A stretch of DNA of 64,000 nucleotides from Cordilura impudica (Eukaryota > Arthropoda > Insecta > Diptera > Scathophagidae): positions 8,214,668-8,278,667 of the forward strand of contig OY821519.1 in assembly GCA_963682025.1 (NCBI GenBank). Reading direction: 5' to 3'. The position numbers were made by a program, and so were the translations under genes. The notes beneath the pieces are model-generated. The model made no database searches. It was given only the letters and a program-made list of their open reading frames with translations, and was not told where the DNA came from. This document shows positions 63,967 through 64,000 of this stretch, piece after piece (position 1 is the stretch's first letter; each line of letters starts with the position of its first letter).

Positions 63967-64000
63967 ATATAAACTTGACTTAAATATACAATTACTTATT

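Overview
The window is AT-rich nuclear DNA from an insect, most likely a higher (cyclorrhaphan, probably calyptrate) fly. Reasons: the one conserved host gene is almost identical, where recalled, to the Drosophila glutamate decarboxylase Gad1; introns have GT...AG borders; and the repeats include DINE-1/Helentron-type elements with (GTCC)n/(GTCT)n cores, Tc1/mariner, hAT and PIF/Harbinger relics. The species assignment is inference.

Host gene. Gad1 lies on the minus strand. Six coding exons join in frame: 49339-49103, 19628-19060, 12527-12460, 6671-6593, 3369-3025 and 2941-2768 (stop). They give about 490 residues of a roughly 510-residue PLP enzyme that makes GABA. Only the first coding exon (about 20 residues) is not found; it is probably beyond the right edge or too short to recognise. 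The catalytic NPHK lysine is in the 79-bp exon 6671-6593. Everything else is 3' flank (1-2767), intron, or sequence upstream of the first exon seen.

Introns as a transposon archive. Intron contents, by coordinate: 3.4-5.9 kb, a DINE-1-like copy inflated by a tandem array, with a second repeat (family B) inside it; 13.0-15.0 kb, A-rich satellite; 15.2-15.7 kb, relic of an unrecognised element gene; 15.9-16.9 kb, foldback hAT with an 8-bp duplication; 17.4-18.2 kb, Tc1 relic and a Harbinger-type MITE; 19.8-20.2 kb, Helitron; 21.5-22.7 kb, second DINE-1-like family; 23.3-25.7 kb, LINE split by a DINE-1-like copy; 27.25-31.97 kb, complete hAT with 8-bp duplication, split by a second LINE; 33.0-36.6 kb, nested DINE-1-like copies; 36.7-37.4 kb, internally deleted mariner-like element; 38.1-41.2 kb, 3.1-kb inverted-repeat element with a decayed gene of an unplaced family; 43.2-44.7 kb, Harbinger-type element carrying only a Myb-like gene; 45.2-46.8 kb, Helitron split by a DINE-1-like copy; 46.9-48.3 kb, DINE-1-like ends flanking a ZMYM1-like hAT relic.

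The right part (49.3-64 kb) holds a 2-kb inverted-repeat element with a second copy of the unrecognised gene, degenerate TTTTGAT/GGCGATT satellite, several Helitrons, a mariner relic, two more DINE-1-like copies and a Tc1/Tc3-like element with a 53-bp intron, a DD34E domain and a doubled terminal repeat.

No rRNA, tRNA, CRISPR array, operon or prokaryotic signal was recognised. Several nested insertions act as natural before/after comparisons and help define element ends. All of this was read by eye; no alignment or database search was run.
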